Shown piece by piece: positions 36,008 through 48,409 of a stretch of DNA of 64,000 bases (position 1 is its first letter; each line of letters begins with the position of its first letter). The position numbers were made by a program, and so were the translations under genes. The DNA is from Nymphaea colorata (Eukaryota > Streptophyta > Magnoliopsida > Nymphaeales > Nymphaeaceae): NCBI RefSeq assembly GCF_008831285.2, contig NC_045142.1, positions 24,689,876 to 24,753,875 of the forward strand, in the 5' to 3' direction. Below the pieces are notes generated by a model. That model was not told where the DNA came from and did not search any database. It saw only the letters and a list, made by a program, of their open reading frames with translations.

Positions 36008-36760
36008 TCGATGAACAAAAGTTTGTTAACAACCCATCGTTCAAAATAGATGTTTGAACACTTTCTCTTCCCCTACCAAAGATTGCCACGATTCTAACCG
36101 ACCCTTGTTTATTTATATTTTTGAATCTATGTTGGTTCCTATAACTTGTGCTTGCTTGTATGATCTCCTCGGGCTTGAGATGGGATTGGATTCAAGCATC
36201 GGTTGTCGTATCAACCAAATGACTCATAAAACAAGCTTGAGTAGATGTGCAATCAAATGCCGTAAGTATTGGAATGGTTCGAAGTCAGATCTGACGTATC
36301 CGTTTCATCATCACTGTTTAGATAGTTGCATTCGAATTCAGATTCATATTCATATTCAGACGAAGAAAAATCTATATCATGTCCGAATTTAAGCTTTTTT
36401 GACGGATATTAGACAGAAATTCAATTTATTGACGTCCCTAAACAAAAGGTGAGCTTCAATTACTCTTTTTAATTAATAAATAAATATACTTTATTTTAGT
36501 TTCTTGAACTGCGTTTTCAATGACACCGACTCGACGATGATGACTTGATATTTGATCTGCCAAGGAAGACGCAATCTCTCTATTAAAAAAGAGCATCTGT
36601 ATCAGGCAATTCGTTGAAAATACTATTTACCTTTTCAACAAAATCGGCAGGACCATCGTGACCTTGTCTTCGACGAGCTAAATCCGAAGCCGTCGATTAT
36701 CGCGACATTATTAGTTGCAGAAGGGAGAGAGGCGGAGGGAGGAAGAGAGAGAGAGAAAGA

Positions 36761-37448
36761 ATGGCGGAGGTAATGAAGCACGCCTCCACCTTCCTTCTCC
36801 CTCATCTTCCAGATAACAATCGGAGGTTCGCCCTCGTCGTCCTTAATCACCAACTCCCCGTCTTCACCCCTTTGCTGTGGGAGCATGGTAAAAGAAACAG
36901 CCAACTTCTCTTTTTTCTGACTTTCCTCCAATTTTCTCCCGTTTTCTGGGAATTTGGGATTGTGGGAGTTCCTTTTTTTGTGTGCCCAAATGGTAGTTTT
37001 TTTCTCTCGACTGCTGTAGGATTTGGTGTTTTGTAACGTAAATAAATCCTATGGTCAATCGCATTCATTTTCTTAATTTATTGTTTTTCTTCTCCGTGTG
37101 CTCATACCTCTGGTTCTGAAATTGTCGCTGCTCTTTGGAAGTTGGGCTTACGTCTGAAACTCTGAATCACGAGAACTTCATATTATCTTTCTTTGGGGCG
37201 GACCCATGTTTCTGTTTCTTTGTTTTCTGTTGAATCTTGAGTTTATTCTAACGTGGGAACCGTTGTCGTTGTAGAGCAGCATCTTTGAGAGTATGCGCAG
37301 ATGGAGGAGCTAATCGCGTCTATGATGAGATGCCTAAACTCTTGTCTCATGAGGATCCCTTGGATGTGCGTTCAAGGTAATGAAACTACCATCTTATCTC
37401 AGTCTCTTATTTTAATCAAAGACACAAAAACACAAACCGTCTGACCCA

Positions 37449-37484
<36 letters not shown>

Positions 37485-40400
37485 TTGTGTATTGCATGTA
37501 AAACAATAGTTTAACGAATAGCCAAGCTTTCTACATTAGCGGGCCTTCGCTTTTTTAAGCACATAGGGACTTGTTTGAAGTATTTAGAATCAGACGGCGC
37601 TATTCCTACGAATTTAGTGATACAGGTCACGGTTGTAAAGCTCAATCTACAATGTACTAAAAAAACCATTCCAAAGGAAAACTGATGTTTTGTTCAATAT
37701 TTCCATGTGATATATACTTTTCATGCTCACAGACAGATAAACATACACTTACGTTTATCTAACATATATTTTGAAGGGTGAGTGTTTGGTATTTCTCAAC
37801 ATTCACAAAAACATAACTGCACAACAGCACACGGCAACATGGTTCTGCACCGTTCCCTGCTAAACCAAGCGTGTAGATCATATGTACGGAGTCATTTCTA
37901 CAAAGGTTATTAGAAATGGAAAACGAAATCAATTTTCAGCAGTGGACTCCCAATACTACTAGAAAACATAATTGCAGGTGTTTTTTATGCTGAATACAAG
38001 CTTATCTGTGTATTTGTCTGACAAGACGATCTTATACCCGTTTCACCACGTGTGGCATATTATAAGCCATTGATCTTGGGCACTTCAAACTTCAAAGTAC
38101 GTTAATATAAGAAAACTAATACACCCTTTTCTACTAAACTATAGAGAGTGAACTTGCATACGTGGCTCATGTACACACAAAGTAACATGATAAAATGCTT
38201 TCTGACGCTCTTTCATGTCCATGCTCTTTGTGCATGTGGATGACTACATGCTCTTCTTCTTAGTTTGGATTATCTGATACTCCTGTTAATGACAAAATAT
38301 TTCCATGGTTTGAAGATGGTCATTGTTTCACGATTTCAAATTACACCCTAATTTCGGTACCTTTAATTATGGCTAGGTGTGCAGATCACCTCTTATGTGA
38401 GGTTGAACATGAGTAACATCGGATTAGTTTTTAGTCATTTTCTGCCGTTTTATGGATAAGGATGCAGAATATTTTCTGTTGCATGGTTTACGAGAGGAGT
38501 GATCAGTGGTGCCTGATGTGTGATCCTATGGTCACAATTTTATTGATCGGAATGGCCTGGATATTTCAAGACTCAGGCCAATGGTGGACATGGAACATCA
38601 AGAAAAATTGGATAGATTTTCTTTAACAATCATATTATTCAGCTGCCATTTTGTAAATAATATGTTTGTTGATGAGAATATAATCATGACAATCTTGAGA
38701 CGGTGGTTTTTAGTTTTCTGGAAGTAGCATTAGTATGATGGTAAACACAAATGAACACCTCAGCAGGTTCTGAATTTCTAACTTTGAAACAATAGCTTTT
38801 CAACCATAATAGACCCCTCATATAGTTGTAGAATATATGCAACTTCTTATTGGTATGCATTCAAAGGGACAGTTGCTGATCTGCTTCAACCAAATAGGTA
38901 GCGATCAGTCAATTTACCAAGCAGTAATATATGTCGGAGAAGCTCGCTGAACTTCATAATCTCGAGTATCTACTATTCTTTGACTTCCTTTGTCATCATT
39001 CGGAAAAGCTAGCATAAAGTTCACCTTCTCAAGTCCCTTCCATTCTTTATTTCTTTATCATCACTATATTAACTCAGCTATCCTTTAGAAACTCTGGGAT
39101 TAACTTATAATGATTAGAAACCTTTTAGCTATCCAGATTGCAGCATGATCTTATTTTATTGTATCTCTCTCGAGTCTCTTGAAGCACCTGAATGTTTGTT
39201 ATTAGGTGCCTTTGTTTCACATCCAGTTTTGGCTTTATTCCTTTTCATTTACTCTTGCATTAGTTTGGGTGCCTTTTTCAATATTGGAGGTCTTAGTTTT
39301 TGTTTCTCCTCTCTGCCTACAATATTGATGAGGTCATCTTCGCTGGTTTGATATGTCAAACCTTTCTTATGATACATTTTAATAATAGAATGCTCTTGCA
39401 CCACATTTCACGATCTTATTCTTTAGCTGTAGATAAAGGTCCTTTCCCTTTTCAAATCAGGTACAAGCCGGATGTTATAAAGGGTGATATGGACTCCATT
39501 AGGCCAGAGGTGCAGAAGTTTTATGCTGATTTGGTACTTCTTCTCCCCTTTCTAAAGCTCTTCATTTTATCAATATTTTCTAAGTCAAGGAAAGGAGAAT
39601 CTGGAATCGTCATGTTAACGACGTGTATGTTTTTGTTGTTTTTGACATTCTTTTGTGACCATTTCTAGAAGAATATATTAGTGTTATTTCAGCAATAAAG
39701 CATGAAACGCATAAAATTGTTTTTTTTTTTTAACATTTCAGATCTGAATTATTCTAGTATTTTTAGAGACGTTAACCAGCTAAACCGGATGTGAAATACA
39801 GGGAACAGAAGTAATGGATGAATCACATGACCAGGACACCACAGATTTGCATAAGTGTGTTTCATATGTCAGAGACTGCACACCTGACTTGGTGAAGCCA
39901 TCAGTAAGTTGTACCTAATAATGATTGGCTATGTATGGAACTTGTTCCATCTTTGCAACAGAAACATGATTTCTGAATGAAATATGGATTGAAAATTTTT
40001 GACATGGATTTACTTGACTTTAAAACCTTTTCCAAAATTTTGACATTTGATTTCTTGTTTTCTCTTATGCCCTGGTTAATATTGTTTTCCTCATGCAAAT
40101 GCAGTTGAGCATTCTTGTTGCTGGGGCACTGGGAGGCAGATTTGACCATGAAATTGGAAACATCAATGTCCTTCACAGATTTTCAGACACTCAGATAATT
40201 CTTTTATCCGATGATAGTATAGTCTGTCTTCTTCCAAAGACACACCAACATGAGATCTATATTCAATCTTCAGTTGAAGGCCCACACTGTGGTCTATTCC
40301 CAGTTGGCAGACCCTCCCTATGCACCACCACCACTGGCTTACAGTGGGATCTCAGTAAGTACATATTCGCTTTTACCACACATGATATTCTGTAAATTTC

Positions 40401-40912
40401 ATTTACAGCTACAAAAATGAGCCCAAATATTTGCCTCATTGCTGCACCTTTTTGTTCACATGTATTTCCATGAATGTGGACTTGGAAGTTAGGGTAAGAG
40501 GTGTGCCACGTGTTTTGGCATTACTAGACATTCACTCAAATAATCTCCAGTAAGGCATTGTTGTTGATGAAATCTACAAGCTATTGATTTCTCATTTAAG
40601 ATTCTGTCAATATTTTTTGCTTTATCTGAAAATAAATGGCTACTAACTTAAATTGTAAAAAACTGCCAACAGCACCAGCATACTTGTGTTTCACTTGTAG
40701 ATGCGTGCATGCACGCACTATTTCTCCATTTCATGGAATAGTTCTCAAACTTGCGGTTGATGTTTTATTTTGTAATTTGGTTTGTTTCAGCTGAGTCAGA
40801 AATGGGATTTGGTGGTCTTATCAGCACTTCAAATATAGTTCGCGAGGAAAAGGTCACTGTGAGATCTGATTCAGATCTGATATGGACTATATCCATTCGA
40901 AAATCCAACTAA
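36761..40912 (+). CDS. TPK: Thiamin pyrophosphokinase (6 exons)
   Basis: Transfers pyrophosphate from ATP to thiamin, giving thiamin diphosphate, the cofactor of pyruvate dehydrogenase and transketolase; the plant enzyme is cytosolic. Exons: 36761-36887, 37280-37376 (or from 37277), 39461-39533, 39802-39903, 40105-40354, 40791-40912; 256 or 257 residues, the usual plant length. Catalytic-domain motifs are intact: CADGGANRVYDE (about 48-59), GDMDSIRPE (83-91), DQDTTDLHK (109-117), GALGGRFDHE (140-149). The C-terminal thiamin-binding part shows GLQWDLTESEMGFGGLISTS and NIVREEKVTVRSDSDLIWTI. No transit peptide is evident. The start is the first ATG after a GA-rich leader. Exon 2 has a tandem NAGNAG acceptor. 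Intron 2 is 2.1 kb, with (AT)n/(GT)n at about 37448-37486. Confidence 0.95.
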
Positions 40913-43649
40913 AGTCATGCTTTCATTTTGTCTTAATTTTTTATCATTGTAGAATTCCGTCCTGTTTATTATTCCGCAACTGTTTTGGTAACAGATGCAG
41001 TATGTAATGGTTCTCTGCTTATGAAGCACCACATCAAAATATGTTGAATTAAATAATTGATTGTTTTTGATACTTCAAGCAGGAGGTCCCAAGCCAACAA
41101 TTCATTGTGCACATTCATTATCGTTATGAATGATCTAATGTTATTAATTTAATTGTAATTGTCAGAAAACTCATTTTCCTTTTCTAAGGTCCGTGCCTTT
41201 GTGTTGCTTCTCACTTAATTGCTTCCTTAATCCCATAAACCATGTCAGTGTGATATTTTTTCAAACATTTGTTTCTCCACATTCAATTCATATGCTTGTT
41301 TTCTGATAACTATGGGTCAGAAGAAAAGAGAAGGGAACGAAAGATGCTGCAACTTTATCTGCAAAGTTACTTAGTTTTGACCAATTCAATGGAGCTCTTG
41401 AGAGTGCTGGAAATTTGCATAGACCAAAATGTCCCCATATTGTCTACACCTTTTGCATCTAATTTTCCTGTGAGTACTGGTGCAACTAGCTTCTGATGCC
41501 AAGTTACAAACCTTCTTGAACAAAATTTTTTGTGGGGTGAGGAGGCTATGAGCTGCCGGTTGTAGATAAACCACCTTAGGTACAGTGAGTGAGATGAACT
41601 TCTGTCACATGTATCTTCTCTTTTTACTAGATGTTTTCCTGCAAGCTTCATCAATATATTTATATCCATGGGCATGTTATGTCTTCAGTATTACCGAGCA
41701 AGAAAATCACTTTCTTTTCTGTTTGTTCCAGATCTCTATTTGCTGAAACATTACAAAATTCTGTTAGTTTCTTTGGCTTGTTTATGGTTGATTTGTTCCC
41801 AAAAAATGGTGTATCTTCCATAAAACTGTCCACAAAGAATTTATTCATACATCATATGTTCTCGACAACCTTAAATGCAACCAAGGAGATGTAAATTCAA
41901 GTCGCATTTAAACTAAGTTTGAAAGTGTTTAACCATCTTGGTTTTTGCCAGTGAAATAAGACCCAGTTTATGAGGTGATCCAACCTTGCGGTGCGGGGAG
42001 ATACCCCAAAGAGGCCGATGCCCCTCCCTCGATGCTGTAGTGTAATTGGTATGATCATTTGCTAGTAGTGCTTATAGTAGCTTTTAGCTAAGCCTTATCC
42101 CAACATCAAATGAGCAACTGCCATCCAGAAAATCAGGTGGGAATATTGGTTTGAGGAGAATATATATATATATATATATATATAGATATATATGTGTGTG
42201 TGTGTGTGTATAATTTAGCGTAATTAACAATAAGAATCACTGTTTTCTCTAATAAAAGGAACTTGCATTCTCAGAAGGCAGTTTATTGTGTTTAATAGTT
42301 GCAACTGAGAACAAAGACGAGGAATATATATATATAATATATATCTTCTTCAAACTGTAAGCATCCAAAGAGTGCCTCATTGAATGGTTTGTAATTAGAA
42401 GTAGGGCCGTGAAACATGCCAATGCACTAAACAAGGCATGTTCGAGCTCAGTTCGTTAATTTATCTGAGTAGCTCCGCTCATGTTTGTCATATTTTAAGT
42501 CTGTCGTTTGAGAATGAAAACTTGTCCGTGATCACAAAACCGAACGAGGACAATTCATTCTTAAACCATTAGCTTGATTTTTACTTGTGAATGCATATGG
42601 ATTAACAAAAAATTTTAAATCCACCTAGGAACCCTGGAGGTAAGGGGAATTGGGGGGCCTTCGGACCTCATTCCGAGGAGTGGGGTAATCTTCCGCTCAC
42701 TCAGAACATAAAATTTTAAAATAATTTAATTACAAGTAAATTGAATTACAAACAAAAGCATATATGACTGTGTCACGTGTAATAAGAATACATGATGTTG
42801 TTGAACCTCACACAGTCATGTGTTTAAGTCAATTATCTGCTTAGTTGTTCATTTGTTTAATGAGCATAAACAACCCAAATTTTAACTAACACAACGGTTT
42901 CATCCCCATCTCACCAGTCTTGATAAGTATCTTCATGCGCAACCTCAAGCTGCAACCTACTTGGTTCATTTCATATCCATAAAAGATTAGGTCACATTTT
43001 TTTCCATTTTTCAAAATACGGATTTCATTATTTTTACAAATCTTATAATATAATTCAACTTAAAGTGTGTGATTGTAGGACAAGAAAATTTGTTAAGAAA
43101 ATATATAAACAAATTATGTCTAACGAATAAAATAATGTTTCTTTTCCCAATCAAATGTTAATTCTGTTATTCTATTGCTTGAGTTTCTCATGGTATTGTT
43201 CTTGTAATATCTTAAAGAAAGAACGGCTTTCTTTCCTTTAATTTAAGAGCAAACCACTTAGCGGGCATCCTTTTCCCAAAGAAAGAAAGCATTACCATCA
43301 TTTGTTGAATATTTTTTTTAATAAATTGGTAGAAAACATACCTTAAGAATTGGAATATTGGATGTGATTTTCTAACTTAAAGTAGTAATTGAGACTTAAT
43401 AGTAAGTTCTAGTTGCTCTTTCACAGACAGAGAGAGAGAGGATGGAAACAGAGAGAACAGGGCTTCAGTTGATTTCAGATATATCTTCAGCTCAGATATA
43501 AGTTGGAAATGAATTTGAAAAGAGTCCATGTCTCAACTGTTAATCAAACTAAACGAGCTGTTTGAACTCACTCGATATATATATATATATATATCTATCT
43601 ATCAGGGAGAGAGAGAGAGAGCAATGTGATCAGACGAAACGATCTCGAA

Positions 43650-43683
<34 letters not shown>

Positions 43684-43706
43684 GACGTAGAGAGAGAAGG
43701 CGGTGG
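40913..43706. other. Intergenic interval, no gene seen
   Basis: Contains the TPK 3' UTR, (AT)n/(GT)n at about 42160-42210, a fragment near 42405-42560 related to the 31943 element, and (AT)n, (GA)n and (TC)n just before the next gene. Open frames at 41269-41496 and 41631-41894 have no recognisable content. Confidence 0.55.
43651..43681 (+). repeat. (TC)n in the 5' leader of the signal-peptide gene
   Basis: About 15 TC units flanked by (GA)n at 43606-43622. An in-frame ATG at 43626 would translate the tract as a Leu-Ser run; I regard it as 5' UTR. Confidence 0.7.
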
Positions 43707-46700
43707 ATGTGTGGAAATATGAGATCATTTCCTCTTTTCTCACTGAGAGTGGCATTTGCTCTCTCCGTCTCGCTTTCCTTCTCTCAATCCCTCCTCGTCG
43801 TCCCCTCCTCCTTTCTCCCTCCTTCCCACCATCCATGGAGTAACCGAAACGTCCTCCTCTCGCGCTCAGCAACCCGACGTTCCAACCCCGCGACCGTCGC
43901 GGCCGACCTCGTCTCTCTTCTGGGTAGTGAGCAGGAAGCCGCCAGAGTCGACGCAGAGGTGGCTAGAGAACTAAGATCGTGCCTCAGATTCCTTGCACCC
44001 CTTTCAAAGAACACCCTTCTTCTTGAAGTTCCCGATGGCGATAGTTTTCCCCTCCCGAGGAGGAGAAAAGTAGAGGACAATGAACCATGGTGGTGGCGGA
44101 ACCAACACCGTTTGGACGAGGCCATCGACGAGCTCGTCCGATGGCCGCCTTCTTCTGTAATGGAGCTCGCCCGCCTCGCTGTCGATTCTGGCGGGGACCC
44201 CGCAGCAATTCAGATGTGGCTGGACCCTACTATGCATCCGGTGTGTTTTTGTTTGTAATCCTTTGTATGAAGGAAATTTGGTGTTTCAATTCATGGGTGC
44301 ATATGTTTAGATATGGACGATCACACTCTCCAAAGTTATGAGCTCATTTGAAGACTTTGCCTGTTGTCTGGTTGTCTTTCTGCAATAAATTTGGTAAATG
44401 TCGAACGTGTTGGACAATCCCAATGAGATTCTTGAATTTCTGTTACATGATTGAAATATGTTTTTTCTCGATAAGAATTGTGTCTTTCCTCATAATCGTT
44501 CTCCATGATTTAATCTAGAAGCGTATGGATTCTCTTCGCCCTTTTGCAAAATGTCGATAATATTTAGCAGACTTCTAGTTGGCTAGGTACCAAATAGCTG
44601 TTGACAAGGAATAAGTTCTTAGCATCGCTGCCTAAAAATTTGAAGCTGATCCATGGTAGCTCGGAAAAAACATAAATTCTGATGCACGCCAGCGACTTGA
44701 GTTTAGTTACTCCAAGAGCATGCATTAGAAGGAACTACAGGCTTTTCTTTATTTAGCAAGAGAACATATTAAGTGGTTCTCTTGTAGCAAGTTATTGATC
44801 TTTGTGTCAATACTTTAAAATTTTTTTACCACTATCTTTGAGACGCTTAGTCATGGAAGTTTACCTAAAGATTTCCTCAATTATCTTAATTTTCATGGAC
44901 CAAGTGAATGGTGTTCCTGTAACCCTGTTGAAGTTCTTATTAGTCTATCCATCATATCACGCCTATGCATGTCATGCTTGTCGCAGAAAATGCAGACATC
45001 TTTAGGAATAATTATTTCAGGTAATCAAGATATAAGTTTTTGCTTATTATAATCGTGAATTACCAGTACACTGTTGCGATAATGTAGCACAATCATGAAG
45101 ATACTGCTGCTTCTGTTTTTCAGTCTCATATGGCATGCCAATGATTTTCACTGGATTTTTTCTTTTTGTAGCAATAGGTCCCAAATGTTGAAGGATGCAG
45201 GGAAGATGAATGCCAGTTAACAAGGACTACATATGGAAGACGATTTATAAACAAGGTTACTCTGGGTGAATAAGCCCATCGGATATTCTTTTGTTCCACA
45301 AATATCATATAGTATTTTTCCCTGTTATGTATCCATCTTCTCATATAACTTTGGTATTGTGGACAGGAATTGAACTTGTACATTGCTTTCTTGTTTGAAA
45401 CAATCATTGCTCGCAGCCCATCAATTGGTTTCCCTGTGTCTTTGAGTCGATATGACCTGTTCCACGGACACCTTTTTCTTGCAGCTAATTCTGGAAGACT
45501 CGGTATACTGTGAGTCTGACTTTTTTTTTTCCTTGTCTATATTTCATTTAATGACATTTTACATGAAATTTTTGTTAAATTTCTTCATCCACATAACTCC
45601 ATTCCCAATATCCAGTCTTGTTAAAATTGCAGCGTCTCAGCCTGCATGACTGATATGCATCAGATCGGCCCCCAGCTGATGCAGGCCTATATATTTTTAA
45701 AATTTTCATATAAATTTAAAACATTTTAGACTATTTTTTTAAATAACAAGGGAAATAAGCTCATTACCGATGCATATCGGCCAGTACACCATATCAGTGA
45801 GCAAACAGATATGGCGCCAATAACAATATTGCCAACACTGCAATAATGATCTTATTTTGGATATTATTCTTTATTTTACATCACACCTGTTTTGTCTACC
45901 TGATTTCCTTAAGTTTGGTCAATGTTATAGGTTCCATGCTAGAGAATATCCTGCATATGAAAAGAACGTATTCCCATACCATATGGGATATTGTCAGACA
46001 GGTACCTATCTGTAGCATTAGTTTTGTTTGATTACCCATGTTGATTTATTTTCTTTTGCTTCCTTTCCTTTTCTCCTTCAGGATCCAATGTGAGATATGA
46101 TAAGTCAATGAATTTTAGAAATATTCTTTGGTTGGCACCATTGCCTGGCGAAAGCAGATATACTCCATGGGATGCCCCAGGTGAATCATGTCTTTCTGCG
46201 ATTGGTTTCTGCAAGTAACGGCATCTAGTTTAAAATGGTAAAACCATTTGTTTCTCATACTACCTCATCCGATTCTTTGTCAACTAGTTAAAGTGAATGG
46301 TTTTCAAAAAGGTTGCTGGCCCTCCTTGTTCTTCCTAAAATAAGTAAGAATGTGATATTGTCAACTTCAATAACATTGAGCTTGCAACCCAACGGCATTA
46401 TGTTGAATGAAGATTAACTTAACTCTGCATAAGCAATGACCTGTTTTCTGCATAATTTGATGCATATGTGAATGTGGCACTTCTCTATTGGCAGGTGTCC
46501 TGGTGGTTCTTGATGCTCACCCTGGAGGCATTATTTACAAAGAACTTGTGCCTGATTATGTAGATTATGTCAGAACCATCTATGAAGGTCAGTTTTTTTT
46601 TCTAACAGTTGAATATCTCAGGTCGTATTTCAACATAAGGTAGATTAGGTCAGCTGTTTCCTTGCCCAAGAGAAAATATCCTGGTCAACCATGCTCTACA

Positions 46701-47267
46701 AAATGCACTTATAGGTCACCTCACATGAGAGTCGACCGAGTGTCTGCTGTTGGCTGTATCTTCCATGCTATGGCACCTTGACAATGTCTGTGTGGGATGT
46801 TTTCTTGGACAACTTTCTCTACCTGAGTGACCAAATTTTCCGAGCAAGACATGTTTGAGTAAAGCTGGCTTGAATGTATGAGAGTTGGGAATCCTTTTTG
46901 GTAAAGCATATGAAAAATATTAAAAAAATAAAAGCCGGCTGGACATTTCTTTCTTAGACTTATGATATTTTCAAATCATTTCACCAATTCGTATTATGCA
47001 TTGATAGTCAATTCCTTAGTCCTTCATTCAGCTAATTTCCTAACTTAAGAAACAAGGAACCATGTTATCTTGATCTGCAAGTCGTTACTGAATCTTGCAC
47101 ACACTGACCAGAACAAGTTGATCATAACATTTGGAGGAAAATGCTAGTGGATTTGATCACTGATCCAATATTCATTTGCTACAGGTGACTTTGGAGATGT
47201 GGTTGTTGATGTCAACTACCTGAATGTGGAAGATACTTCTACAGAAGAAAAAATATTTATCTGTTGA
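43707..47267 (+). CDS. Conserved-looking plant protein with signal peptide, function unknown (7 exons)
   Basis: Exons: 43707-44240, 45178-45255, 45367-45509, 45931-46001, 46082-46180, 46495-46587, 47185-47267; all join in frame, 366 residues. The N-terminus (MRSFPLFSLRVAFALSVSLS, with M at 43707 or 43719) is a clear signal peptide or anchor, so the protein probably enters the secretory pathway. The rest looks like one globular domain: RRFINKELNLYIAFLFETII, SLSRYDLFHGHLFLAANSGR, ILFHAREYPAYEKNVFPYHM, FRNILWLAPLPGESRYTPWD, APGVLVVLDAHPGGIIYKEL, DVVVDVNYLNVED, ending IFIC. Cysteines at VEGCREDEC and GYC could form disulphides. I do not recognise a named family or catalytic motif. An alternative ATG at 43626 would add a Leu-Ser run encoded by the (TC)n tract and is unlikely. 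Confidence 0.82.
45630..45845. mobile_element. Possible TIR repeat in intron 3 of the signal-peptide gene
   Basis: The left part has ACTGATATGCATCAGATCGG and the right part has ATGCATATCGGCCAG...ATATCAGT, an inverted arrangement around an AT-rich core. The composition resembles the 10715/16886 family. Boundaries are approximate. Confidence 0.35.
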
Positions 47268-48142
47268 TACTCTCTCTCTCTCTCTCTCCCTCCCGCCACA
47301 ATCACTTGTATCAGTGCCATGTTTGAACTTGATATCATACTTGGTCCTCTGTACTTCATGACTTGCTTGCTTCTCTCAAGCAGCAAATGAGGCAACATCT
47401 TCAAAACTTCAAGGCATTTATTGTTTTTTATTTTTTGATCTTCGTTTTTTTTTTCTTGAAGCGATCGTACTTGCTGCTGCAAATGGTCGGGCAGAGTAAT
47501 TCATGGGGATCCACAAGCCGCAGGGGTTCAGACAAAAGAATGACCCAAAGAACATTAAAGTGTTCAAATCGAATACCATGTTCTTGCAAATTCTAACAAA
47601 GAAGACATCTAAGTGAATTATTCAAAAGTAGAACTCGAAAGATGCTTAAGATCTTGATCATGGCTTGTCGCTTATACACCTCAGTTTGTAGAAGCCCTAA
47701 ATCCTAACACCCTAAAAAAGTTTTTTAAATCAGGGTCCCCTGAAACTCAAAGGCACAGATGCGGCCAGGTCTTACTATTGGTGCATTAATGAATAAGTTT
47801 GATTAGAACATTTTAAGTTTAGGATTTAAAAGGGAAGCAGGTTTTCTTTTCAAAGATGTCAAGAAAGAAGTGAAAAAGTGAACTACATAAAGTGAGTTGA
47901 CCTGATTGTCCATGGCTGCAAGGTGTAACTTCAGCAATTGTGGCTTCTATGGGGTGTCTTATAAGTTGTATATGCTATTTTGGGGTCATTCTATTAGAAA
48001 GAGGGATACATAGTCAAGGTTCATTCACATTAAACATCTAATTGAAAGAAAAAAACTGCAGAATACATAGAAAGGTTATACACATACCCTTTCATTCTCA
48101 TATACCATAATATTATCTCATTTATATATTATATAAGGTGAA

Positions 48143-48177
<35 letters not shown>

Positions 48178-48409
48178 ATCATAAATATTTGAAGTTTGTA
48201 TTATTTGTTAAAAGCTCCAGACATCATCAACAGCAGGAACTGGCTTTATGGATCTGGTTCAAAAATTTTGAATCCGAACCTTTTCCCAGCCCTAGAACTC
48301 AAAGGACAATCGAGCCCATGTCATTATACTTTAAGCCCATTTCATGTCGCCCGCCCCACTCAAGGGAAAGGAGAGGATAGACAGAGAGAGAGAGTGAGAG
48401 AGAGGGGCC
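47268..48409. other. Intergenic interval upstream of GTS1, no gene seen
   Basis: Contains the 3' UTR of the signal-peptide gene, (TC)n at about 47270-47288, (AT)n at 48147-48174 and the GTS1 promoter, ending in a GA-rich leader. Confidence 0.55.
48383..48405 (+). promoter_or_regulatory. GA-rich 5' leader of GTS1
   Basis: A GAGAGA tract with one GTGA break ends five bases before the ATG. GA-rich leaders also precede TPK and the RING gene. Confidence 0.5.

Larger units (their letters stand above)
28657..36760. other. Gene-poor 8-kb interval between the BTB gene and TPK
   Basis: The BTB gene (minus) and TPK (plus) are divergent, so both ends hold promoters. No coding region is supported between them. 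It contains (GA)n at 28963-28994, three short tandem duplications at 29245-29475, (AT)/(TC) microsatellites at 30104-30226, TIR-like elements at 31943-32315 and 33029-33230, a possible SINE piece near 30838, and (AT)n at 35959-36003. Confidence 0.55.

Noticed and set aside
28657-36760. Search for LTR or other virus-derived elements in the gene-poor interval
   Set aside because: No polymerase, integrase or capsid-like coding sequence and no paired long terminal repeats were seen.
42034-42070. TAGTGTAATTGG resembles a tRNA A box
   Set aside because: No B box, acceptor stem or CCA-adjacent structure follows at tRNA or SINE spacing.
43626-43706. Upstream in-frame ATG of the signal-peptide gene
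   Set aside because: It would translate the (TC)n leader as a Leu-Ser run and bury the signal peptide.
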